Positions 1 through 5,960 of a DNA stretch of 8,030 bases are shown here, piece by piece. Source of the DNA: an uncultured Eubacteriales bacterium (GTDB taxonomy: Bacteria; Bacillota; Clostridia; Peptostreptococcales; Anaerovoracaceae); NCBI GenBank assembly GCA_902793875.1, contig CADBFL010000046.1:1-8030 (forward strand), in the 5' to 3' direction. A model generated the notes under the pieces. It was not told the origin of the DNA. It ran no database searches and was given only the letters and a program-made list of their open reading frames with translations. How positions within the stretch are numbered: the first letter of the stretch is position 1; the number at the start of each line of letters is the position of its first letter. Position numbers and translations under genes: made by a program.

Positions 1-722
1 TTCTTCACTGCGCTCATCATGAGCTTGCAGACGAGGCCCTTCTCTTTCAGGTATGCGATGTCGCAGGCCTTTATGGTATCGATCCCGTAGCAAGGCACAT
101 CATCTTCAGCGACCGCCGCATCGAAGGCGAGGTTCGCGCTTATGACTGTCTTTCTCAGTGTGTCCGTGCCTTCTATGTCCGATGATGGGTCGGCCTCGGC
201 GTATCCGAGCTCCTGGGCGTTTTTGAGCATTCCGGCAAAATCCGCGCCTTTGTCGTACATCGCGTCGAGTATGTAGTTGCAGGTGCCGTTCACTATGCCC
301 CTGACCTCTGTTATGCTGTCCGCCCTCTTCGTCCTCAGAAGGTTGAACAGCCACGGTATCCCGCCTCCGACAGCGGATGTGAATCTGAGCTTCACTCCGT
401 TTTCTGCGGCCTCTTCCGTCAGCTCGCCGTAGCATGCGCTTATGAGGTTCTTGTTCGGCGTCACGACGTGCTTGCCGGCCCTTAGGCACTTCAGCACATA
501 CTCCCTTGCAGGCTCGATGCCTCCCATAGACTCCACGACGAGTCCGATCTCGGGATCGCCTGTTATATCGCCGATGTCGGAAGTGATGATATCGTTCAGA
601 TGCTCATATCCTTCCCTTCCGTGCCTGGCGAGTATCCTTTTCACTTCGATGCCGCCGGCGATCTCAGCTTCTTCGTATGCTCCGCTTCCGACGGTGCCGA
701 AACCCATGATAGCTATCTTCAT
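1..722 (-). CDS. hom: homoserine dehydrogenase, N-terminal 240 residues (gene runs off the left edge)
   Basis: Cytoplasmic NAD(P)-dependent enzyme that reduces aspartate semialdehyde to homoserine, the branch-point step toward threonine and methionine. Translating the complement gives a Rossmann start with GFGTVG at residues 7-12, TPNKN at 88-92, SAVGGGIP at 116-123, the family signature GIVNGTCNYIL at 142-152, and EADPSSDIEGTD at 176-187 followed by the conserved Lys (K191). These are the cofactor-binding and catalytic hallmarks of the family. The ATG at 722 is preceded by an AGAAGGG ribosome site. Family members have roughly 400-430 residues, so the end of the catalytic domain and any C-terminal ACT domain lie outside the window. 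The gene is divergent from thrC, a later enzyme of the same pathway. No frameshift or stop interrupts the visible part. Identification is firm; whether a regulatory ACT domain exists cannot be seen. Confidence 0.95.
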   Translation of the reverse strand, partial: MKIAIMGFGTVGSGAYEEAEIAGGIEVKRILARHGREGYEHLNDIITSDIGDITGDPEIGLVVESMGGIEPAREYVLKCLRAGKHVVTPNKNLISACYGELTEEAAENGVKLRFTSAVGGGIPWLFNLLRTKRADSITEVRGIVNGTCNYILDAMYDKGADFAGMLKNAQELGYAEADPSSDIEGTDTLRKTVISANLAFDAAVAEDDVPCYGIDTIKACDIAYLKEKGLVCKLMMSAVK

Positions 723-772
723 TATGTTTCCCTTCTCTGTCTGCCTGCATATGTGTTCGCAGATTAAAAACA

Positions 773-809
773 CTTGTCTTTCAAACGTGAATAATGTAAC
801 ATAGACAAG
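773..809. repeat. inverted repeat flanking the hom -10 region, possible operator
   Basis: CTTGTCT (773-779) and AGACAAG (803-809) are perfect 7-bp inverted copies separated by 23 bp. The pair brackets the proposed hom -10 box and start point. It could be a binding site for a regulator of the hom/thrC divergent region. Read rightward, the second arm is followed by a run of six T (813-818), so a weak long-loop terminator is an alternative. No known operator is recognised. Confidence 0.35.
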
Positions 810-821
810 GCGTTTTTTCAA
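793..821 (-). promoter_or_regulatory. probable sigma-A promoter of hom
   Basis: On the minus strand TTGAAA (821-816) is followed after 17 bp by TACATT (798-793), a reasonable housekeeping -35/-10 pair with optimal spacing. Transcription would begin near 786, giving a leader of about 64 nt before the hom ATG at 722. Assigned by eye from consensus match only. Confidence 0.45.
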
Positions 822-823
822 CA

Positions 824-852
824 TTCTGACACCAATCAGATGAAATTATAGC
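824..852 (+). promoter_or_regulatory. possible promoter of the thrC operon
   Basis: TTCTGA (824-829), a 17-bp spacer and TATAGC (847-852) sit about 40 bp upstream of the thrC start. Both hexamers are only partial matches to consensus, so this is tentative. Something must drive thrC rightward from this 170-bp divergent gap, and no better pair was seen. Confidence 0.3.
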
Positions 853-878
853 ACATTACCGGGACACCGGAGAAAGTT

Positions 879-884
879 AAAGGG
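879..884 (+). promoter_or_regulatory. ribosome binding site that decides the thrC start
   Basis: AAAGGG lies 8 nt before the ATG at 893 but only 2 nt before the in-frame TTG at 887. The spacing favours ATG 893, and the resulting N-terminus MIDYVSTRD resembles the usual short start of threonine synthases. Confidence 0.65.
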
Positions 885-892
885 ATTTGTAT

Positions 893-2365
893 ATGATCGA
901 TTATGTAAGCACCAGAGATACCGGCATCAGAGTGAGGTCGGGCAAAGCCGTCCTCGACGGGCAGGCTTCGGACGGAGGGCTGTATGTGCCTCAGAGCCTC
1001 GATGACATCAGGACAGACTATCACGACGCGATAAAGGGCGGCTTCCGCGACATGGCGAAGGCCGTGTGGAAGGTCTTCTTCGACGATTACGGCGCAGATA
1101 AGACAGACGAGCTGGTCGAGAAGAGTTACAGGGACAAGTTCGCCGCCCCTGAGATCACGCCGCTTGCAAAGGTCAGGGCATCTTCGGGCGACGCTTACGT
1201 GCTCGAGCTTTACCACGGACCTACGTCCGCATTCAAGGATGTCGCTCTCTCCGCCCTTCCGAACCTGCTTTCCGCATCGAGGGAGATGAACGGCTTTACG
1301 GACGACATAATGATACTCACCGCCACGTCCGGAGATACCGGAAGCGCCGCGATCGCAGGCTTCTCAGACGTGCCCGGAACGGGCATCATCGTCTTCTACC
1401 CTTACGGCGGGGTATCCGATACCCAAAGGCTCCAGATGGTGACCGCAGCGGGATCCAACGTGACGGCCTGCGCCATAAGGGGCAACTTCGACGATGCGCA
1501 GACAGGAGTCAAGAAGCTCTTCAGAGAGATCCCTCATCCGGTCAGCGGGGTATCGCTTTCGAGCGCCAACTCGATCAACATCGGAAGGCTCGTGCCTCAG
1601 ATAGTCTATTATTTCTCGGCCTACGCGCAGCTCCTCGAAAAGGGAGCGATAAAAGACGGCGACAAGGTGGATTTCATCGTGCCTACCGGAAACTTCGGCG
1701 ACATCATGGCCGGTTACTTCGCTCTTATGATGGGGCTCCCTGTCGGAAAGCTGGTGTGCGCGTCGAATAAAAACGACGTGCTCACGGAGTTCCTGAACAC
1801 GGGACACTACAACAGGAAGCGCGAGTTCTGGAAAACGACCTCTCCTTCCATGGATATACTGGTATCGAGCAATCTCGAGAGGCTGCTCTATTATGTCTGC
1901 GGACCTGAGCATACCCTCTCGTACATGAAGCAGCTGGAGGAATGCGGCGAATACAGCGTCACCTCCTCCGAGCTCGATGAGATAAAGAGCATCTTCGAAG
2001 GCGTCTGCGCTGACGACTCCGAGGGGGCGGCTGCCATAAAGAGCGTCTTCGAAAGGGATCATTACCTGATGGACACCCACACCTCCATCGCCTGGGCCTG
2101 CATGGAAAAAGCCGGGCTGTCGGACGCGGCGGCGACAGTCGTCCTTTCGACAGCTTCGCCGTACAAGTTCTCTGCCGCGGTGCTCGAGGCCCTGGGCGAA
2201 GAACTTACCGGGTCCGACGAAGGCAACATGAAGAGAGTCAGAGAGATCACGGGCGTTCCGGTGCCTGCAGGACTTGCCGGCATATTCGAAAAACCTGTCG
2301 TGCACGACGGCGTCATCGACACAGCCGACATGAAGGCGTACGTTATTGAAAAATGCTCCGAATGA
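893..2365 (+). CDS. thrC: threonine synthase
   Basis: Pyridoxal-phosphate enzyme that converts O-phosphohomoserine to threonine in the cytoplasm, the last step of the pathway. The 490-residue product has the family start YVSTRD. The PLP-lysine motif HGPTSAFKD follows, with the Schiff-base lysine at about residue 115. It also has TATSGDTGSAA (about 143-153), which cradles the cofactor phosphate, SANSINIGRLVPQIVYY (about 225-241) and PTGNFGDIMAGYFA (about 265-278). These signatures and the length place it in the long ThrC class of E. coli and yeast, not the shorter Bacillus/plant type. It leads an operon with the ACT gene 12 bp downstream and the LysR gene after that. The start at ATG 893 was chosen over TTG 887 because of ribosome-site spacing. 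No key residue is missing. Confidence 0.96.
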   Translation: MIDYVSTRDTGIRVRSGKAVLDGQASDGGLYVPQSLDDIRTDYHDAIKGGFRDMAKAVWKVFFDDYGADKTDELVEKSYRDKFAAPEITPLAKVRASSGDAYVLELYHGPTSAFKDVALSALPNLLSASREMNGFTDDIMILTATSGDTGSAAIAGFSDVPGTGIIVFYPYGGVSDTQRLQMVTAAGSNVTACAIRGNFDDAQTGVKKLFREIPHPVSGVSLSSANSINIGRLVPQIVYYFSAYAQLLEKGAIKDGDKVDFIVPTGNFGDIMAGYFALMMGLPVGKLVCASNKNDVLTEFLNTGHYNRKREFWKTTSPSMDILVSSNLERLLYYVCGPEHTLSYMKQLEECGEYSVTSSELDEIKSIFEGVCADDSEGAAAIKSVFERDHYLMDTHTSIAWACMEKAGLSDAAATVVLSTASPYKFSAAVLEALGEELTGSDEGNMKRVREITGVPVPAGLAGIFEKPVVHDGVIDTADMKAYVIEKCSE

Positions 2366-2377
2366 AGGTAAAATCAG

Positions 2378-2815
2378 ATGGAAGGCAAATACCTGATCGT
2401 AGACAAGGCACTCCTGCCGTCATACTGTGAGAAGGTCTCCCTCGCCAAAGAACTGCTGGATGAGGGCAAGGCCGCTGATGTAAGCGAAGCCGTAAAGATG
2501 GTCGGCATATCCCGAAGCACTTTCTACAAGTACAGGGACATGGTAAGAGACATAAGCACAGTCTCGATGGGCCGTCACGCGATCATCTCCATGATGATGA
2601 GGCACAGCGTCGGTACCCTTTCTTCCGTACTGAACATCATCTCGCGCTACGGATACAGCGTATGGACCATAACCCAGAATCCTCCCGTAGACTCCAGAGC
2701 CAATGTGGTCATCACGCTTGAACTTGGAGAGGATCCTAAAAAGCTCGACGACATGTTGAGAGAAATAACAGACGCGCCGGGGCTGTCCAGAGTGCAGCTC
2801 CTCGGCATGGATTAG
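2378..2815 (+). CDS. HTH and ACT domain protein, PheB/UPF0735 type
   Basis: Small 145-residue protein. Residues about 34-56 (VSEAVKMVGISRSTFYKYRDMV) look like a helix-turn-helix, and residues about 70-144 have the alternating strand/helix pattern of an ACT domain (GTLSSVLNIISRYGYSV, then VVITLELGED and LREITDAPGLSRVQLLG). ACT domains usually bind an amino acid. Length and layout match the PheB/UPF0735 family, whose members sit beside phenylalanine or homoserine/threonine genes in Firmicutes; their exact biochemical role is poorly defined. A GAAGGT ribosome site overlapping the thrC stop precedes the ATG, so it is co-expressed with thrC. I infer amino-acid-responsive regulation of this pathway, either on DNA or by contact with an enzyme. 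The ligand cannot be told from sequence; the gene name pheB would overstate the function. Confidence 0.85.
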   Translation: MEGKYLIVDKALLPSYCEKVSLAKELLDEGKAADVSEAVKMVGISRSTFYKYRDMVRDISTVSMGRHAIISMMMRHSVGTLSSVLNIISRYGYSVWTITQNPPVDSRANVVITLELGEDPKKLDDMLREITDAPGLSRVQLLGMD

Positions 2816-2823
2816 GAGGATCA

Positions 2824-3711
2824 ATGGATTTCAAACAGATCGAGGCTTTTGTGAATGTAGTAAGATACAAGAGCTTCAGCAAGGCCGCGGACGCGACCTT
2901 CTTCACTCAGCCCACCATCAGCACCCACATCAGGAACCTGGAAAAGGAACTCGGAGTCAAACTGCTCGACAGAAAGAGCAGGATAGTTGAGATGACTCCG
3001 CAGGGCGCGAAGTTCTACAAATACGCCGTCGAAATGATAAACGCAAGGGCTCAGGCGTTCGAGGCCCTCAGCGACATGGATGAAAACATCGGAGGGATAC
3101 TGGAGATACAGACCTCCTCCATCCCGGGCGTCACATTCCTGCCCGAGCTTCTGGCGGGCTTCAGAAGCGAACATCCCGGCATACAGTACTACGTGTCTAT
3201 GTCCGATACCCAGACCGTGGTGGACAACATCTCTGAGCGCATCGGCGAGATAGGCTTCGTGGGCGAAGACGTCTCGAGCGGCTCGATCGAATGCGTAAAG
3301 GTCGCGACGGACAGCTCGGTCATGATCGCTCCCCCTTCATTCGATATGAACGGCAGCATAAATCTTTCAGACGCCCTCTCCTGCCCGTTCATCTGGAGAG
3401 AGACGGGCTCGGCTACCAGAAAGACCTTCGAGTCGGCAGCTCTCGAGCGCGGTTTCGAGAAGGATGAATTCGAGGTAGCGGCCCTGATCGACGACATGGA
3501 CGCGATCATCCGCTCTGTCGAAGCGGGACTCGGAGTATCCATCATATCCGGGAAGATCGCATCCGCCCTCGGAAACAGGGTAAAGGTCATCGAGATAAAG
3601 GACTTCAAAGAGGACCGCAGCTTTTACATGATCAAGCTCAGGAGCATATCGCTCTCGCCTGCCGCGGAGGCCTTCTCGCAATACGTAAAAGACAAGGTGA
3701 CTCACAAATGA
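2824..3711 (+). CDS. LysR-family transcriptional regulator, resembling the selenium-metabolism-associated group
   Basis: A 295-residue protein of standard LysR length. The N-terminal winged helix-turn-helix (about 1-60) reads MDFKQIEAFVNVVRYKSFSK, then AADATFFTQPTISTHIRNLEKELG and KLLDR, a textbook LysR DNA-binding domain. Residues about 90-290 form the periplasmic-binding-protein-like effector domain, including a GLGVSIISG segment typical of its second lobe. From memory of family sequences, the QPTISTHIRNLEKELGVKLLDR recognition region and overall form resemble clostridial LysR regulators annotated as selenium-metabolism associated. The gene converges with selD, which fits. It has a strong AGGAGGA ribosome site overlapping the stop of the upstream ACT gene, so it is expressed from the thrC operon unless it has its own promoter. 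LysR membership is certain; the selenium assignment is moderately supported, and a regulator of threonine genes is the alternative. Confidence 0.9.
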   Translation: MDFKQIEAFVNVVRYKSFSKAADATFFTQPTISTHIRNLEKELGVKLLDRKSRIVEMTPQGAKFYKYAVEMINARAQAFEALSDMDENIGGILEIQTSSIPGVTFLPELLAGFRSEHPGIQYYVSMSDTQTVVDNISERIGEIGFVGEDVSSGSIECVKVATDSSVMIAPPSFDMNGSINLSDALSCPFIWRETGSATRKTFESAALERGFEKDEFEVAALIDDMDAIIRSVEAGLGVSIISGKIASALGNRVKVIEIKDFKEDRSFYMIKLRSISLSPAAEAFSQYVKDKVTHK

Positions 3712-3736
3712 ACCCTCCCGCCCTATTAAGGAGGGT
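3712..3736 (+). other. GC-rich hairpin directly after the LysR stop
   Basis: ACCCTCC (3712-3718) pairs with GGAGGGT (3730-3736) around an 11-nt loop. No T-tract follows, so it is not a classical terminator. It may protect the 3' end of the LysR mRNA or belong to a larger fold, since TCCTG (3738-3742) can pair with CAGGA further along. The 3' arm resembles a ribosome site, but no convincing gene follows. Confidence 0.4.
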
Positions 3737-3806
3737 ATCCTGCTTTCATGAGGGCAGCGCCTGTGCGGCCCGTCAGGACGACAGTGAAAAATCACAGGAC
3801 ATGTTG

Positions 3807-3847
3807 CAGCCAGTAACGTCACACTGCTGATGTTGCTGGTTGTTTTT
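3807..3847 (+). terminator. intrinsic terminator of the thrC-ACT-LysR operon
   Basis: A long stem pairs 3807-3821 with 3828-3842 (15 bp including three G-T wobbles) around a six-base loop CACTGC, followed immediately by TTTTT (3843-3847). This is a strong rightward rho-independent terminator about 95 bp after the LysR stop. Confidence 0.8.
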
Positions 3848-3858
3848 ATGGCGGCATG

Positions 3859-3889
3859 ACAGACCCGTGATCACGGCCTGTGCTTTTTT
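3859..3889 (+). terminator. second rightward intrinsic terminator
   Basis: The 12-bp palindrome CCGTGATCACGG (3865-3876) sits inside ACAG (3859-3862) and CTGT (3878-3881). The stem is interrupted by a small internal loop and followed by GC and six T (3884-3889). It looks like a back-up terminator 12 bp after the first one. Confidence 0.55.
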
Positions 3890-3904
3890 GCAGCGCGGCG
3901 ACAA

Positions 3905-3960
3905 TAAAACAGCCGGGGGGTTCTGTGAAATGTGAATGTGAACTGCCCCCGGCCGTTTTT
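3905..3960. terminator. bidirectional terminator between convergent operons
   Basis: GCCGGGGG (3912-3919) pairs with CCCCCGGC (3946-3953), and GTTC (3920-3923) with GAAC (3940-3943), leaving a two-base bulge and a 16-nt loop. Rightward the stem is followed by TTTTT (3956-3960). Leftward it is followed by TGTTTTATTG. It therefore can end the selD-phosphodiesterase transcript and any rightward readthrough. The rightward T run ends on the last base of the phosphodiesterase stop codon. Confidence 0.8.
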
Positions 3961-4508
3961 CATATGCTGTAACTCTTTTTAATTTCACCGCCGTTTTCGA
4001 GATCCTTCCAGAGGAAGCGGCCGTCCTCATATATCATGTATCCGTGCCATGAATCCTCTTTCGGTATTGACACCGAACCGGGATTCATGTAGATGAAACA
4101 GCCGTGATCCTCGCAGGCAGGCACATGGGTGTGCCCGGCGAGAAGGATGTCGCCTTCATGCAGATACGGCGGCGTTTCGCCGTTGAATACATGGCCGTGC
4201 GTCGCAAAGATCATGCGGCTTCCCAGATCGATGAAGGCGTTGTCCGCTTCTATCGAGAAGTCCAGCATCATGCGGTCCACGTCGGCCTCGCAGTTTCCGC
4301 GAACGCACAGTATGTCTCCTTTGGATCCGTTCAGAAGCTCCGCCGTCTTCTTCGTGTCGTAGTCACGCGGCAGATCATTCCTCGGCCCGTGGTAGAGCAG
4401 GTCTCCCAGAAGGAGCAGTCTGTCCGCCCCTTCCTTTCTGAATGCTTCCAGCAGCCTGCCGCACCAGTATGCGGAACCGTGTATGTCAGATGCTATGAGG
4501 TATTTCAT
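3960..4508 (-). CDS. yfcE: YfcE-type metallophosphodiesterase
   Basis: A 182-residue cytoplasmic protein, close to the 184 residues of E. coli YfcE. The five metal-binding blocks of the calcineurin-like fold are all present: SDIHG (D8, H10), LLGDLLYHGPRN (D36), GNCE (N72), THGH (H104) and GHTH (H126, H128), followed by NPGSVSIPK. YfcE is a divalent-metal (Mn-type) phosphodiesterase acting on artificial phosphodiesters; the physiological substrate of the family is not established. An AAGGAG ribosome site (complement of 4514-4519) overlaps the selD stop codon, and the gap is 9 bp, so it is translated from the selD transcript. A link to selenium metabolism is possible only by position. The family assignment is firm, the cellular role is not. 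Confidence 0.9.
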   Translation of the reverse strand: MKYLIASDIHGSAYWCGRLLEAFRKEGADRLLLLGDLLYHGPRNDLPRDYDTKKTAELLNGSKGDILCVRGNCEADVDRMMLDFSIEADNAFIDLGSRMIFATHGHVFNGETPPYLHEGDILLAGHTHVPACEDHGCFIYMNPGSVSIPKEDSWHGYMIYEDGRFLWKDLENGGEIKKSYSI

Positions 4509-4517
4509 GCAAACTCC

Positions 4518-5729
4518 TTAATCGTGTATCTCTATGGTGAATCTTCCCTTCTTAGGCTTGAAGCATCCGATGACAGCTGTCTCGCAGCCCTTCTCGCCCA
4601 GCTGTTCCGTCAGCCTCGGCAGTTCGCTCTCCTTTACCGCTATCAGCAGGCCGCCGGACGACTGCGGATCGTACAGGCAGTCTGTCAGTGCCATCGTGTC
4701 AGGATCGCGTACAGGATCCTTTGAAAGGTATTCCATGACCTCTCCCCCAGTGTACTCCCTGTTGCGGTATGCGCCCGCGGGGATGATGCCCATCTTTGCC
4801 ATCTCGAGCGCTTTAGGGAAGACCGGCACCTTGTGGCTGTACAGCTCGAGCGTTACATCTCCGGCCCTTGCCATCTCGGCGGCGTGGCCGATCAGGCCGA
4901 ACCCGGTGATGTCCGTGCATCCGTCGACCTTAACTCCCTGCATAGCCTCCCAGGCATACCTGTTGAGGAACGCCATGGTCGCCTCGATCTCGTCATTCTC
5001 TTCTTTCGTGAGAAGATCGACCTTGGCGGCGGTCGTCAGTATGCCCGTCCCGATCTTCTTGGTGATCACGAGCATATCGCCGGCTTCGGCGCTGTTGCTG
5101 AGTATGTCGTCAGGGTGAGCGAAGCCTGTGACGGATAATCCGTATTTAGGCTCCCTGTCATCTATGCTGTGGCCGCCCACGATGGTGGCCCCTGCTTCGC
5201 AGACCTTGTCGTTGCCGCCTTCGAGTATGCCCTTCACGGCCTCGATCGGCAGAGTCGGATTAGGGAAAGTGAGCAGATTCATCGCAAGCTTGGGCTGGCC
5301 GCCCATCGCGAACACATCGCTCAGAGCGTTGGCCGCCGCGATCTGCCCGAACATGTACGGGTCATCCACGATCGGCGGGAAGAAATCCACCGTATTGATG
5401 AGAGCGATGTCATCAGTCACCCTGAAGACGCAGGCATCATCGCTGCTCTCGAATCCGACCATTATGCGCGGGTCGCTTATCTTAGGCAGACCCGACAGAA
5501 TATTCGACAGGACTCCCGGTCCTATTTTGGCGCCTCATCCGCCGGCGCTCGTCATCCTCGTCAGCAGCACCTTGCCGTTTTCATCGATGAAATCCGCCTG
5601 CGCTCCGGAAACACCGCACGATGAAGCGGACTGAGCGCCGCTGCTCTCAGTCTTCTTCGGAGGCTCGATATGACACGCCAGCTTCTCCTTTGCCTCTTTC
5701 AGTTTCTTTTCATCTATGTCATTTCTCAT
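4518..5729 (-). CDS. selD: selenophosphate synthetase, selenocysteine-containing (in-frame TGA read through)
   Basis: Makes selenophosphate from selenide and ATP, the selenium donor for Sec-tRNA and tRNA 2-selenouridine. A 64-codon 5' part and the downstream part lie in the same frame, separated only by TGA at 5537-5535. Reading TGA as Sec gives 403 residues. Around it the sequence is TSAGG-U65-GAKIGPGVL, aligning with E. coli SelD HGAGC17GCKISPKVL, so Sec replaces catalytic Cys17 and Lys20 is kept as K68, while Cys19 is Ala (A67). Downstream are SDDACVF (about 96-102), the NTVDFFPPIVDDP metal/ATP region (112-124), GGHSIDDREPKYGLSVTG, CTDITGFGLIGH (about 271-282) and DPQSSGGLL (about 354-362). 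The start ATG 5729 has only a weak ribosome-site match (GGTAAG) and gives an N-terminal extension of nearly 50 residues relative to E. coli, so the start is less certain. Operon with the phosphodiesterase downstream. Confidence 0.93.
5508..5537 (-). promoter_or_regulatory. Sec UGA codon and bacterial SECIS-like hairpin of selD
   Basis: The TGA occupies 5537-5535. Ten bases further into the message TAGGAC (5524-5519) pairs with GTCCTG (5513-5508), including one T-G wobble, around loop CGGGA (5518-5514). A small stem-loop within coding sequence just after UGA, with G near the start of the apical loop, is what bacterial SelB recognises. The apical loop starts 17 nt after the UGA, within the range expected for bacterial SECIS elements. 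Assigned by hand folding; energy was not computed. Confidence 0.7.
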
Positions 5730-5739
5730 ACTTACCGTT

Positions 5740-5767
5740 ATGATAACACCTGAAGCAGGTTTTACAA
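5740..5767 (-). promoter_or_regulatory. tentative selD promoter
   Basis: On the minus strand TTGTAA (5767-5762) is followed after 16 bp by TATCAT (5745-5740). The start point would lie near 5733, only a few bases before the selD ATG at 5729, which would make the message almost leaderless. Either the promoter is elsewhere in the gap or the translation start lies further in. Low confidence. Confidence 0.25.
5748..5760. repeat. short palindrome in the selD/uraA divergent region, possible operator
   Basis: ACCTG-AAG-CAGGT is a perfect 5-bp inverted repeat with a 3-bp centre, about 20 bp upstream of the selD ATG. It falls wholly inside the spacer of the tentative selD promoter, where a bound regulator would block transcription. 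A transcript hairpin is the alternative. No known operator is recognised. Confidence 0.35.
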
Positions 5768-5887
5768 AACATTACGCTCATATTTGTTTTCTGCCGCATC
5801 CTGCCGTGAGATAATGCGCTTCTCCTATATATGACCTTCAGACAGCCTCATTACTTTTTTTAATACATCATATAGTGGTTTTTTCTA

Positions 5888-5916
5888 TTGTTATGAGTCC
5901 CCTCCATCAGTATAAT
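5888..5916 (+). promoter_or_regulatory. promoter of the uracil permease gene
   Basis: TTGTTA (5888-5893), a 17-bp spacer and a perfect TATAAT (5911-5916) form the best housekeeping promoter in the window. The start point would be near 5923, leaving a leader of about 54 nt. Its position also argues against the upstream ATG at 5875 as a translation start, which would lie ahead of the transcript. Confidence 0.75.
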
Positions 5917-5937
5917 ATCCACAATGATTTTGAAGCA

Positions 5938-5960
5938 GCCCGGTACGTCCGGGCATTTTT
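5938..5960 (+). terminator. terminator-like hairpin in the uracil permease leader (possible attenuator)
   Basis: GCCCGG (5938-5943) pairs with CCGGGC (5949-5954) around loop TACGT, followed by A and TTTTT (5956-5960). It lies between the promoter and the permease start, so it could end transcription early under some condition. The stem is only 6 bp but all G-C. No PyrR-type binding motif or purine-riboswitch core was recognised beside it. Confidence 0.55.

Noticed and set aside
1364..2305. Long open frame on the minus strand inside thrC
   Set aside because: It is rich in Arg, His and Gly in the manner of an antisense shadow of a GC-biased gene, has no recognisable domain, and overlaps a certain gene.
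3748..3816. 22-codon frame in the convergent gap with an upstream AAGGAGGG
   Set aside because: The ribosome-like site is 12 nt away and is the arm of a hairpin, the product is Arg-rich without features, and the frame ends inside a terminator stem.
3712..3900. tRNA-Sec or SRP RNA in the convergent gap
   Set aside because: No TCA anticodon loop, no long acceptor/extra arm, no CCA end, and no SRP core motif was seen.
4104..4724. Rightward open frame over the phosphodiesterase and selD 3' end
   Set aside because: Antisense shadow spanning two well-identified genes, with no family features.
5535..5537. TGA as a true stop, making selD a pseudogene or two genes
   Set aside because: Frame and homology continue without shift across the TGA, it falls on the catalytic Cys position, the downstream frame is intact, and a hairpin follows at the expected distance.
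5828..5874. AT-rich inverted repeat TATATGA / TCATATA in the selD-uraA gap
   Set aside because: Only 7 bp, low complexity, with a 33-nt loop; expected by chance in AT-rich promoter DNA.
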